Assembly: GCF_900198835.1 (NCBI RefSeq)
Contig: NZ_LT900021.1
Span: 248,001-312,000 of the forward strand
DNA length: 64,000 nucleotides
From: Thermococcus henrietii
GTDB lineage: Archaea; Methanobacteriota_B; Thermococci; Thermococcales; Thermococcaceae
Direction: 5' to 3'
The translations under genes and the position numbers were made by a program. Each line of letters begins with the position of its first letter. Positions within the stretch are counted from its first letter, which is position 1. A model generated the notes under the pieces. It was not told the origin of the DNA, made no database searches, and saw only the letters and a list, made by a program, of their open reading frames with translations. This document shows positions 17,863 through 25,950 of the stretch, one piece after another.

Positions 17863-18921
17863 ATGGCGAAGAAGAAGGTTGAAGAGGTTAAAGAGCTTGA
17901 GGAGTTCGAGGAGCTTGAAATAGCCGAAAGCTCACCGTCATCGTCTTCAAAGAAGAAAAAGGAAAAGGAAATCCGAACCCTTGAGGATTTGCCTGGCGTT
18001 GGTCCAGCTACCGCTGAGAAGCTTCGTGAGGCCGGCTACGACAGTATTGAGGCCATAGCCGTTGCTTCACCGCTCGAGCTCAAGGAGATAGCCGGAATAA
18101 GCGAAGGTGCCGCACTCAAGATAATCCAGGCCGCTAGGGAAGCCGCGAACATCGGAACCTTCATGCGCGCCGACGAGTACATGGAGAAGAGAAAGACCAT
18201 CGGCAAGATTTCCACTGGAAGCAAGAGCCTCGACAAGCTCCTCGGAGGTGGAATAGAGACGCAGGCCATAACCGAGGTCTTCGGTGAGTTCGGTTCCGGA
18301 AAGACCCAGCTCGCACACACCCTCGCCGTCATGGTCCAGAAACCGCCGGAGGAAGGCGGGCTCGGTGGTTCGGTGATATGGATTGACACCGAGAACACCT
18401 TTAGGCCCGAGAGGATAAGGCAGATAGCCGAGGCTCGGGGTTTGGACCCCGACGAGACGCTCAAGAACATCTACGTTGCGAGGGCCTTCAACAGCAACCA
18501 CCAGATGCTTCTTGTGGAGAAGGCCGAGGAGATAATCAAGGAGAAAGCCTCAACTGACAGGCCCGTTAAGCTCCTCGTCGTGGACTCCCTCATGGCCCAC
18601 TTCAGGAGCGAGTACGTCGGCAGGGGAACCCTCGCCGAGAGACAGCAGAAGCTGGCGAAGCACCTCTCCGATTTACACCGCTTGGCAGACCTCTACGACA
18701 TAGCGGTCTTCGTGACGAACCAGGTGCAGGCGAAACCAGATGCCTTCTTCGGCGACCCGACGAGGCCCGTCGGCGGTCACATACTCGCTCACAGCGCGAC
18801 GCTCAGAATCTACCTCAGGAAGGGCAAGGCCGGAAAGCGCGTTGCAAGGCTCATAGACAGCCCGCACCTGCCCGAGGGAGAGGCCGTCTTCAGGATTACC
18901 GAGAAGGGGGTTGAGGATTAA
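17863..18921 (+). CDS. radA: RadA recombinase
   Basis: RecA/Rad51-family strand-exchange protein for homologous recombination and fork repair. There is a charged N-terminal extension (1-35), then helix-hairpin-helix DNA-binding motifs ([20 protein letters not shown]). The ATPase core has Walker [10 protein letters not shown] at about 143-151, Walker [11 protein letters not shown] and L2 region ending [14 protein letters not shown]. It is intein-free, at normal length for the family (352 residues). ATG 17863 has GGGTGA at good spacing; GTG 17854 is less likely. nucS follows 30 bases downstream, so the two repair genes are probably one transcript. Its ISTGSKSLD segment is a conserved protein motif whose DNA is also an exact ORB core (18210). 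Confidence 0.97.
   Translation: MAKKKVEEVKELEEFEELEIAESSPSSSSKKKKEKEIRTLEDLPGVGPATAEKLREAGYDSIEAIAVASPLELKEIAGISEGAALKIIQAAREAANIGTFMRADEYMEKRKTIGKISTGSKSLDKLLGGGIETQAITEVFGEFGSGKTQLAHTLAVMVQKPPEEGGLGGSVIWIDTENTFRPERIRQIAEARGLDPDETLKNIYVARAFNSNHQMLLVEKAEEIIKEKASTDRPVKLLVVDSLMAHFRSEYVGRGTLAERQQKLAKHLSDLHRLADLYDIAVFVTNQVQAKPDAFFGDPTRPVGGHILAHSATLRIYLRKGKAGKRVARLIDSPHLPEGEAVFRITEKGVED
18209..18221. repeat. ORB-core palindrome inside radA
   Basis: TTTCCACTGGAAG, coding the conserved ISTGS of RadA. Because this peptide is conserved in the family, protein constraint alone could explain it. Confidence 0.45.
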
Positions 18922-18951
18922 TCTTTTTAATCCCCTCCCCAACTCTTCTCC

Positions 18952-19701
18952 ATGCCCAAGGTTGAGCTCAGAGAGAACCCGTCTCCAGAGGAAATAAAGC
19001 TCCTCGTTGATTCGGCCGTTTCCTCCGAGGGGATGCTGACGATCTTCGCCCGCTGCCGGGTTCACTACGACGGCAGAGCAAAGAGCGAGCTCGGCCCCGG
19101 CGACAGGGTGATAATCGTCAAGCCCGACGGCTCTTTCCTCATACACCAGAAGGAGAAGCGCGAGCCGGTCAACTGGCAGCCTCCGGGGAGCGTCGTTAGG
19201 TTGGAGCTCCGTGGAAAGCCCGTTCTCATCTCGGTCAGGCGGAAGCCGAGGGAAACGCTGGAGGTCGAGCTCGACGAGGTCTACCTGATCACGGTCTTCC
19301 ACGCTGAAGACTATGAGGAGCTCGCTTTGACCGGTAGCGAGGCCGAGATGGCCGAGCTGATCTTCGAGAAGCCGGAGGTTATAGAACCCGGCTTCAAGCC
19401 CCTCTACCGCGAGAAGCCGATCAAGCACGGCATCGTTGATGTCCTGGGCGTTGATAAAGACGGAAACCTCGTCGTTCTCGAGCTGAAGCGCAGGAGAGCG
19501 GATCTGCACGCGGTCAGCCAGCTCAAGCGCTACGTCGAAACCCTCCGTGAGGAGCACGAGAACGTCCGGGGTATTTTAGTTGCCCCTTCGCTCACCTCCG
19601 GCGCCAAAAAACTGCTCGAAAAAGAAGGCCTTGAGTTCAGGAAGCTCGAACCGCCGAAGAGGGGCAGAAAATCGAAGGGGAGACAGCTCAAGCTGTTTTA
19701 G
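18952..19701 (+). CDS. nucS: NucS/EndoMS mismatch-specific endonuclease
   Basis: Cleaves both strands at mismatches such as G-T and G-G, giving Thermococcales a mismatch-repair route without MutS/MutL. The 249 residues hold an N-terminal dimerisation/DNA-binding domain. A C-terminal PD-(D/E)XK nuclease domain follows, with catalytic residues in KHGIVDVLGVD and LVVLELKRRRAD and a later QLKRYVETL. The tail GRKSKGRQLKLF ends in a PCNA-binding QLKLF. The start ATG 18952 lies in a short gap after radA. Its stop overlaps the convergent gene's stop by four bases (TTAG). An ORB-like TCTCCAGAGGAAAT is at 18982. Confidence 0.95.
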   Translation: MPKVELRENPSPEEIKLLVDSAVSSEGMLTIFARCRVHYDGRAKSELGPGDRVIIVKPDGSFLIHQKEKREPVNWQPPGSVVRLELRGKPVLISVRRKPRETLEVELDEVYLITVFHAEDYEELALTGSEAEMAELIFEKPEVIEPGFKPLYREKPIKHGIVDVLGVDKDGNLVVLELKRRRADLHAVSQLKRYVETLREEHENVRGILVAPSLTSGAKKLLEKEGLEFRKLEPPKRGRKSKGRQLKLF

Positions 19702-20081
19702 CCCATGCTCATCTCGTGCGGGAACAATTCCCTGACCCTCGCCAAGAGGATTCCGTCCCTTCTCTCGACCTCTACAACCCGCCCGAGGCCGACCAGCTTC
19801 ACCTTCGCCCTGCAGACGGTGATTTCTCTCTCGTCGCTCTCCTCCCAGGGGACCCTCGTTTCAAGCTCTTTGGCCTCTATCAGCTCCGCGAGAAGACCTT
19901 TGGTTCCGGTGGAGACGTCGTCGAAGGGGTCGTAGGTGAGGAACAGCCGGAGGGCCTCGTCTATCGCCTCCTCGATGGCCAAAACGTTCCTCGCGCTTCT
20001 GAGCTCTATCGTCCTGTAGGGGTTCCTCAGGAGCTCGTCCAAAACCCGTCTCGCGATTCCAGCAAGGATTACCGCCTCCAT
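19698..20081 (-). CDS. Small conserved-looking protein, unknown function
   Basis: 127 residues with no signal peptide or membrane helix. An N-terminal helical part contains RRVLDELLRNPYRTIELRSARN and an acidic loop (FLTYDPFDDVSTGTKG). The C-terminal part is beta-rich (EREITVCRAKVKLVGLGRVVEVERRDG). I recognise no family. It starts ten bases past the PAC2-family gene stop on the same strand, so it is likely co-transcribed and could assist that protein. Confidence 0.7.
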   Translation of the reverse strand: MEAVILAGIARRVLDELLRNPYRTIELRSARNVLAIEEAIDEALRLFLTYDPFDDVSTGTKGLLAELIEAKELETRVPWEESDEREITVCRAKVKLVGLGRVVEVERRDGILLARVRELFPHEMSMG

Positions 20082-20090
20082 GCTACCACC

Positions 20091-20816
20091 TCACAGGTAG
20101 AGGCTCTCGTACTGCTTCATCTCCTTCTTCCTCGCCTGCTCCATCTGCTCGTGCATCTTCCTGAGCTGTTCCTCAATCATCTCCGCCTCCTTGATGAGCG
20201 GTTCCGTCGAGACGTCAATAGGCGTTAGCTTCTTGAGGACCTCGATGACGTTGGCAGCGGCCCTCGGGTCGGGCCTGTCTCCGAACGTCTCGCCGAGGAG
20301 CACGTAGGCGTTCAGGCCTCTCTTTCCGGCCTCCCAGAGGAGCTTTCCGCTCATTCCCATAATCGAGCCGTACTGGAGTATCTTCGCTCCGGCCTCTTCG
20401 AGCTCCCTGTTGAGCTCTTCCCTCGCGCCGACGCCCCACACTTCCATCTTCTCCTTGAAGAAGCCTATGCCGATTCCGCCGATGGAGATTACTTTCTCGG
20501 CCTTCATCTCACTGAGGTAGCTCGCGAGCTCCTTCGCTATCTCGTTCACCAGCGTTGGGGGGACGTAGACGTCGGCGATGGCCACGATTATGTTGTTCTT
20601 GCCGTAGAAGCGGAGCGGTGGGTTGGGTTTCCCTTCGAGGACTATGCTCATCGGCGGGATGAACGGGCTCTCGACGTAGCCTATCATCTCCATTCCGAGT
20701 TCTTTAGCCAGGAAGTTGCCCGCTATGTGACCCACGAGGCCTATTCCCGGGTAACCCTCGATGAATATAGGGTTCTTTACCTCCGGCAGGACGAGCTTGA
20801 CTGGTTTCTCCTCCAT
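20091..20816 (-). CDS. PAC2-family (proteasome assembly chaperone-like) protein
   Basis: 241 residues with the PAC2 hallmarks: NPIFIEGYPGIGLVGHIAGN at the N-terminus, then VAIADVYVPP and ISIGGIGIGF. A GMSGKLLWEAGKRGLNAYVLLGET segment follows, and the C-terminus is a long Glu/Lys/Gln-rich coiled coil (about 205-240). Archaeal homologues resemble eukaryotic proteasome assembly chaperones and may help 20S assembly; that role is family inference. ATG 20816 has GGTGGTGAG directly upstream; an alternative at 20846 adds ten residues. It diverges from mtnP across a 114-bp gap that includes an ORB-core palindrome. Confidence 0.88.
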   Translation of the reverse strand: MEEKPVKLVLPEVKNPIFIEGYPGIGLVGHIAGNFLAKELGMEMIGYVESPFIPPMSIVLEGKPNPPLRFYGKNNIIVAIADVYVPPTLVNEIAKELASYLSEMKAEKVISIGGIGIGFFKEKMEVWGVGAREELNRELEEAGAKILQYGSIMGMSGKLLWEAGKRGLNAYVLLGETFGDRPDPRAAANVIEVLKKLTPIDVSTEPLIKEAEMIEEQLRKMHEQMEQARKKEMKQYESLYL

Positions 20817-20871
20817 CTCACCACCCCCGGAATATTTAGTTCCCAAAGGTTATTAAAGTTTCCGCCCTTCG

Positions 20872-20885
20872 TTTCCACTGGAAAG
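20872..20885. repeat. ORB-core palindrome in the PAC2/mtnP divergent promoter region
   Basis: TTTCCACTGGAAAG, intergenic, so it is not explained by coding. It lies directly upstream of the mtnP box A (CTTATAT near 20892-20898). Confidence 0.65.
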
Positions 20886-20930
20886 GCAACCCTTATATGA
20901 GTGGAGCGAGCATTTAACACGGTGATGACC

Positions 20931-21704
20931 ATGCCGAGGATAGGCATCATAGGCGGTTCCGGGGTTTACGGCGTCTTCGAGCCGAAGGAGACGGTCAAGG
21001 TTCACACGCCCTACGGCAGGCCCTCGGCTCCGGTGGAAATCGGCGAAATCGAGGGCGTTGAGGTTGCTTTTATACCAAGACACGGCAAGCACCACGAGTT
21101 CCCGCCCCACGAGGTTCCATACCGCGCGAACATCTGGGCGCTCAAGGAGCTGGGAGTCGAGAGGGTCATAGGCGTTACCGCCGTCGGTTCACTCCGCGAG
21201 GAGTACAAGCCCGGCGATATAGTGATAACCGACCAGTTCATTGACTTCACCAAAAAGAGGGACTACACCTTCTACAACGGCCCGCGCGTGGCCCACGTTT
21301 CGATGGCCGACCCCTTCTGCCCCGAGATGAGGAGGATATTCTACGAAACTGCCAAGGAGCTCGGCTTCCCCGTCCACGAGAAGGGCACCTACGTCTGCAT
21401 CGAAGGCCCAAGGTTCTCAACGCGCGCCGAGAGCTTCATGTTCAGGCAGTACGCCCACATCATCGGAATGACGCTCGTTCCCGAGGTAAACCTAGCTAGG
21501 GAGCTCGGAATGTGCTACGTGAACATCGCAACGGTCACCGACTACGACGTCTGGGCCGACAAGCCGGTTGATGCCCAGGAAGTCCTCAAGGTCATGGCCG
21601 AGAACAACTACAAGGTTCAGGAGCTTCTCAAGAAGGGCATTCCGAGGATTCCAGAAGAGGGGAAGTGTGGCTGTGGGGATGTGCTGAAGACGATGTTCGT
21701 GTGA
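20931..21704 (+). CDS. mtnP: S-methyl-5'-thioadenosine phosphorylase
   Basis: Phosphorolysis of methylthioadenosine to adenine and methylthioribose-1-phosphate, salvaging the by-product of polyamine synthesis. It starts [18 protein letters not shown]. Phosphate-site residues are in [20 protein letters not shown], the purine/ribose site in [17 protein letters not shown] and [15 protein letters not shown], and the acidic purine contact in TVTDYDVW. The C-terminal GKCGCGDV contains the CXC motif described for Pyrococcus MTAP. 257 residues from ATG 20931, with GGTGAT immediately upstream. The methylthioadenosine deaminase gene follows 1.4 kb later, so two fates of this nucleoside are encoded close together. 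Confidence 0.95.
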   Translation: MPRIGIIGGSGVYGVFEPKETVKVHTPYGRPSAPVEIGEIEGVEVAFIPRHGKHHEFPPHEVPYRANIWALKELGVERVIGVTAVGSLREEYKPGDIVITDQFIDFTKKRDYTFYNGPRVAHVSMADPFCPEMRRIFYETAKELGFPVHEKGTYVCIEGPRFSTRAESFMFRQYAHIIGMTLVPEVNLARELGMCYVNIATVTDYDVWADKPVDAQEVLKVMAENNYKVQELLKKGIPRIPEEGKCGCGDVLKTMFV

Positions 21705-21711
21705 ATTTAAT

Positions 21712-21750
21712 GTTTTTACTTCCCTTAGCTTCTTTAATTTAGTTTAGAAT
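21712..21750 (+). terminator. T-rich terminator after mtnP
   Basis: A run of TTTTT, CTTCTTTAATTTAG and ATTTTGG follows the stop without a hairpin. A box A (CTTAAATATG, about 21779) for the next gene begins thereafter. Confidence 0.45.
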
Positions 21751-21844
21751 TTTGGTAGTACTCTTGTAATGAATAACTCTTAAATATGAATTTGCATCCA
21801 TAACATAGCACGCCGTCCACCTTGAACCTTGCGGAGGTTTGCCC

Positions 21845-23050
21845 TTGAACATTCAAAGTCTTGGCTACAGGGCACTGCTGAAGAACGGCAACGTCAAAGC
21901 CCTTCTTTTAGCCTATTCTCTAAACATTTTCGCGGTGTCTTATCTCATCGGCTACTACCTGAACATAACTCTTGCTTCAATCGGCGGCCCGGCTCTCGTG
22001 GGCCTCTTCGCGACAATCAGCAACGTCTTCGCGGGCTTCCTGCCCCTCGTTGCCGGCGCTTTCGCCGATTCGCACGGAAGAAGATATGTGATTCTCGTGT
22101 CTGCTGTTCTTGAGGTGCTGGCGTTGCTTTCCCTCGCTCTCGTGGCCGGTTCCGGAGGTAAGTTAATCGTTCTGCCGGCTGTAATGCTCAGCGCCTCTTT
22201 TACAGCCTCCTCCCCGGCGCTGTTCTCCCTCGTGGGCGAGTCCGTACCACAAGACTGCATGGGAAAGGGCATGTCGCTCCTCTTCATGGCGAGCAGTGCC
22301 TCCGGAATCCTGAGCTACATCGCCTTTGGCTCCATGATTGGAAGGATTAGCAACTCCCGCCTTTTTGCCCTCTCGGCCCTGTTTGTTCTGATTTCCATTC
22401 TTTTCTACCTCCGCGTTTCTGAAACTGTGGAAAGAAGGGCTGGCAGAACCTTTGAGAGGTTTAGGGAAGCCCTTGAAGGAGTAACCCTGCTTAAAGAGCC
22501 CCCATTGAAACTTTTTATGGCCTACCTCTGCTTTGAGCTGTTCGTCAGTTCGATAGCGTCTCCCTTTGTCCCGATGTTCCTTCAGAAAGTTTACTCGCTC
22601 AGCGTTTCCCAGATTTCTTGGCTTTACTCCGCCATAGGCTTCGCAACCCTTATGGGGGCGTTTATCGCCGGCTACGTTGTAGACAGAATTGGCAGTTTGG
22701 ACTCCCTAATACTGAAGGACTCCCTTTCTGTACCCCTGCTGGTTCTCTTTGCACTCGCTCCGTTCTCGGGCGCCTTCCTGTCCCTGGCAGCTCTTGCCTT
22801 CATCGAGCAGCTCAACGTCGCCTCCAACAGATACGTGGTCGAGAACACCAGATGGGAGCACAGGGGCCTTATTCTGGGTTTTAAATCATCTCTGGCGAAA
22901 CTCTCCGCGGTTCCGGGGCCTGCGATAGGAACTATTCTCTGGGGCATCGGTCCGGAGCTGGCGTTCCTCCTGCCTGCGTTGTTAACGCCCCTTGGAATTC
23001 TAATCCTCCTTAAACTCAAGTCCCTACAAACAGTGAGCCGAGGCTTTTGA
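21845..23050 (+). CDS. Major facilitator superfamily transporter
   Basis: 401 residues with about 12 predicted membrane helices. The MFS loop 2-3 signature is recognisable as GAFADSHGRRYVIL, and its second-half counterpart as AGYVVDRIGSLDSLIL. The substrate cannot be told. Start: GGAGGT at 21833-21838 sits six bases before TTG 21845 (MNIQSLGYRALLKNG), the best fit; TTG 21839 would directly abut the ribosome site. It may share a transcript with the deaminase gene 66 bases downstream, though the latter also has its own GGGGGTGG site. Confidence 0.88.
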   Translation: MNIQSLGYRALLKNGNVKALLLAYSLNIFAVSYLIGYYLNITLASIGGPALVGLFATISNVFAGFLPLVAGAFADSHGRRYVILVSAVLEVLALLSLALVAGSGGKLIVLPAVMLSASFTASSPALFSLVGESVPQDCMGKGMSLLFMASSASGILSYIAFGSMIGRISNSRLFALSALFVLISILFYLRVSETVERRAGRTFERFREALEGVTLLKEPPLKLFMAYLCFELFVSSIASPFVPMFLQKVYSLSVSQISWLYSAIGFATLMGAFIAGYVVDRIGSLDSLILKDSLSVPLLVLFALAPFSGAFLSLAALAFIEQLNVASNRYVVENTRWEHRGLILGFKSSLAKLSAVPGPAIGTILWGIGPELAFLLPALLTPLGILILLKLKSLQTVSRGF

Positions 23051-23116
23051 TTCCGGCTTCCCGACATCTTTTTAACTTCCAGCGGAAACACACCCCTTTA
23101 AAAGGGGGTGGTTGGT

Positions 23117-24391
23117 GTGAGCATTCTCATCAGGAACGGTTACGTTCTCTACGGCGAGAACCTTGAGGTCGTTAAAGCGGACGTTCTAATCGAGGGCAAC
23201 CGAATCGTCGAGGTCAAGAAGGGAATCAACGAGTCCGCCGATACCGTCATAGACGCGACTGGAAGGGTCGTTTCGCCCGGTTTCGTCAACCTGCATACCC
23301 ACTCGCCGATGGGCCTCCTTCGCGGTCTCGCCGACGATTTACCGCTGATGGAGTGGCTGGAAAAGCACATCTGGCCGAGGGAAGCGAAGCTGACGCGCGA
23401 GCACATCAAGGTCGGGGCTTACCTCGGAGCGCTCGAGATGATTAAAACCGGTACGACGACCTTCCTCGACATGTACTTCCAGATGGACGCGGTGGCCGAG
23501 GCGGTTCTCGATTCGGGTCTGAGGGGTTACCTCAGCTACGGCATGATAGACCTCGGCGACCCCGAGCGGACGGAGAAGGAGATTAAAGAGGCCCTGCGCG
23601 AGATGAAGGCCATCGAGGGCCTTAACTCGGAGAGGGTCCACTTCGTCTTCGGGCCCCACGCGCCCTACACCTGCTCCCTTGCCCTCCTGAAGGAGGTCAG
23701 GAAGCTCGCAGATGAGCACGGGAAGCTGATAACGATTCACGTGGCCGAGACGATGGCCGAGCTCGGTAAGATTCAGGAAAGGTATGGAAAGAGTCCCGTT
23801 GTGCTCCTCGACGAAATCGGCTTCTTCGGGAGCGACGTGATAATAGCGCACGGCGTCTGGCTCGACAGCAGGGACGTTTCAATCCTCGCGAGGAACGGCG
23901 TCACCGTTGCGCACAACCCCAGCTCGAACATGAAGCTCGCCAGCGGTGTGATGCCCCTCCAGAGGCTCCTGAACGCTGGGGTCAACGTCGGCCTCGGAAC
24001 CGATGGAAGTGCCAGCAACAACAACCTCGATATGGTCGAGGAGATGAAGCTTGCCGCTTTACTCCACAAGGTCCACAACCTTGACCCGACGGTTGCAGAT
24101 GCAAGGACAGTTTTCAAGATGGCGACGGTGAACGGTGCAAAGGCGCTCCGCCTCAACGCCGGCGTCATAAAGTCCGGCTACCTGGCCGATTTGGTCATCT
24201 TCGACTTCAACAGACCCCACCTGAGGCCGATTCACGACATAGTGAGCCACATAGTTTACTCAGCCAACGGCAACGACGTCGAGACGACGATAGTTGACGG
24301 AAAGGTTTTAATGCTCGACCGCGAAGTTCTTACGCTGGATGAGGAGAAAATACTGAACAGGGCGGAGGAGGTGGCGCGTGAACTATCTTGA
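23117..24391 (+). CDS. mtaD: 5-methylthioadenosine/S-adenosylhomocysteine deaminase
   Basis: Amidohydrolase that deaminates methylthioadenosine or S-adenosylhomocysteine to the inosyl forms. Metal ligands: HTH in PGFVNLHTHSPMGLLRGLAD, His in ITIHVAET, His in IIAHGVWL and Asp in GLGTDGSASNNNLDM. The GLADDLPLMEWLEKHIWPRE segment is typical of the MtaD/ATZ-TRZ group. GTG 23117 is chosen (GGGGGTGG seven bases upstream; protein then begins MSILIRNGYVLYG). It overlaps the next gene by 14 bases. Together with mtnP it suggests active turnover of SAM by-products; guanine or other deaminase activity cannot be excluded. Confidence 0.9.
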   Translation: MSILIRNGYVLYGENLEVVKADVLIEGNRIVEVKKGINESADTVIDATGRVVSPGFVNLHTHSPMGLLRGLADDLPLMEWLEKHIWPREAKLTREHIKVGAYLGALEMIKTGTTTFLDMYFQMDAVAEAVLDSGLRGYLSYGMIDLGDPERTEKEIKEALREMKAIEGLNSERVHFVFGPHAPYTCSLALLKEVRKLADEHGKLITIHVAETMAELGKIQERYGKSPVVLLDEIGFFGSDVIIAHGVWLDSRDVSILARNGVTVAHNPSSNMKLASGVMPLQRLLNAGVNVGLGTDGSASNNNLDMVEEMKLAALLHKVHNLDPTVADARTVFKMATVNGAKALRLNAGVIKSGYLADLVIFDFNRPHLRPIHDIVSHIVYSANGNDVETTIVDGKVLMLDREVLTLDEEKILNRAEEVARELS

Positions 24392-25361
24392 CCTGTTCCT
24401 CGGCATCGCACTGCTTGTCTCCTACGTTCTCCTGTTTTACAACTACCACCTTACTGGCCGAAAGGCACTCCTCTACTACTCCCTGGCCTGGCTGAGCCTG
24501 GCCGTTCCAATGTTTTCATTGGATAAGGCTGTTTACGCCGTCGGTCTTGCGTCTTTTTCGACATTTCTTTGGGCCGGAAACGTCATGGCCATTGAAGAAC
24601 TATCGATGGAGGATGAAACGAGACGGGACCTCCTCTATCTTTCGATACTTCCGATTCTCTTTGTAATCCTTCTTTATCCGGGGCATGAAACATCGACTTT
24701 CCTCCTTCTTGGCCTGTGGATATGTGCGTCTTCCGTTGTCCTTGGTTCGTTTGGTGGCAGGGATTTCCTCCCAATGGCGTTTCTTCAGGGGATACTGGGT
24801 GTTGTCGTGGCGGCTTCGGCCTTTGTGCCGTTCCTCAGGTTTCATCTAATCCCTGCTGTTATCGCTGTTTTCATGGCGTTTGAGTCCGTTAGAACTTTCC
24901 TGAGGACGTCCTTCATCGGGGACTTTTCCATAGGTTCAATCAAGGACGTTGGCCTCGATGAAAGGCCGGGTCTCCTTCTCGTCCCCTCCGTCCCGGAGAA
25001 CGTCCTCTCATCGGCCCTCGTGTTCTCGCGGGTTCCGAGGGATTGCCCCAACTGGTTCTGGATAACGACGGTTCACGACGAGCGGGCAATCTCGCCGACT
25101 AACCTCCCCAAAATTCTCGACATGGCGGTCAAGTTCATGAGGGAGGCTGGGGAGGCTGGTAAAAAGCCAATCATCGTCATTGACGGCCTCGACTACCTCG
25201 TCCTCGAAAACGGCTTCTCCAGCGTCCTCAAGTTCCTGTCGGCGCTCAGGGACTACGCCCTCGTCCACGGCGCCACGGTGTTTATAGTCGGGAGTGACGA
25301 TTTCCTCTCCGAGAGGGAGAGAAAGCTTTTGAGGAGCATCGTGGGTGAGGGCAATGCTTGA
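24378..25361 (+). CDS. DUF835-type membrane protein
   Basis: The N-terminal half has six or seven membrane helices (from LDLFLGIALLVSYVLLFYNY to about residue 180). The C-terminal half is cytoplasmic and matches the DUF835 pattern, a degenerate RecA/KaiC-like fold: PGLLLVPSVPENVLSSALV, then a central KKPIIVIDGLDYLVLENGF resembling Walker B, and a following VFIVGSDDFLSERE. No Walker A is visible, so ATP hydrolysis is unlikely. Such proteins are numerous in Thermococcales and unassigned; a sensory or scaffold role is speculation. The GTG start overlaps mtaD and the gene's end overlaps the macro-domain gene. Confidence 0.82.
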   Translation: MNYLDLFLGIALLVSYVLLFYNYHLTGRKALLYYSLAWLSLAVPMFSLDKAVYAVGLASFSTFLWAGNVMAIEELSMEDETRRDLLYLSILPILFVILLYPGHETSTFLLLGLWICASSVVLGSFGGRDFLPMAFLQGILGVVVAASAFVPFLRFHLIPAVIAVFMAFESVRTFLRTSFIGDFSIGSIKDVGLDERPGLLLVPSVPENVLSSALVFSRVPRDCPNWFWITTVHDERAISPTNLPKILDMAVKFMREAGEAGKKPIIVIDGLDYLVLENGFSSVLKFLSALRDYALVHGATVFIVGSDDFLSERERKLLRSIVGEGNA

Positions 25362-25908
25362 GGTTGTTAAAGGCGACATCACCCGCTTTCCTGCCGAGGC
25401 GATTGTAAACGCCGCGAACCGCTACCTCGAGCACGGCGGTGGCGTCGCCTACGCCATAGCCAGGGCCGCCGCTGGAGACGCCCGCGAGTACATCAGGATA
25501 AGCAAGGAAGCCTTAAGGGAACAGCTCGGAAAGGACTCAATGGAGCACGGCGAGGTCGTTGTAACGCCGGCGATGAGACTCGAGCGCTATGGGATTAAGT
25601 ACGTTATCCACACGGTCGGCCCCTACTGCGGCGGCCGATGGGACGGGGATAAGAAGGAGAAGCTCAGGAAGGCTATACTCGGAGCGCTCAGGAAGGCAGA
25701 CGAGCTGGGCGTCAAAAGCATAGCATTCCCAGCGATAAGCGCCGGAATTTACGGCTGTCCGCTTGAGGAAGTCGTTAGAACCTTCAAGGAAACCATTGAG
25801 GAGTTCTCGAGGGAAGCGAGAAGCGTGAAGAAGGTTTACCTGGTGCTGTACTCAGAGGATGCCTACCAAACCGCTCGAAAGGTTATTGACCTATTCTTCG
25901 ACGACTGA
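25354..25908 (+). CDS. Macro-domain (ADP-ribose-binding) protein
   Basis: 184 residues forming one macro domain, which binds or hydrolyses ADP-ribose derivatives such as O-acetyl-ADP-ribose. Signatures: GDITRFPAEAIVNAANRYL, HGGGVAYAIARAAG, HTVGP and the phosphate loop FPAISAGIYGCP. ATG 25354 has GGGTGAG just upstream and overlaps the preceding gene's stop, so translation is coupled. Placement next to the NAD(P)HX repair enzyme makes a small nucleotide-damage-control group. Confidence 0.93.
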   Translation: MLEVVKGDITRFPAEAIVNAANRYLEHGGGVAYAIARAAAGDAREYIRISKEALREQLGKDSMEHGEVVVTPAMRLERYGIKYVIHTVGPYCGGRWDGDKKEKLRKAILGALRKADELGVKSIAFPAISAGIYGCPLEEVVRTFKETIEEFSREARSVKKVYLVLYSEDAYQTARKVIDLFFDD

Positions 25909-25950
25909 AAACGATTTAATACGTTGGGCCCAACAATCAACGGTGATACC

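Noticed and set aside
18209-18221. radA ORB core as certain evidence of DNA-level selection
   Set aside because: ISTGS is a conserved RadA peptide, so protein constraint alone can give the palindrome; kept only as a listed site.
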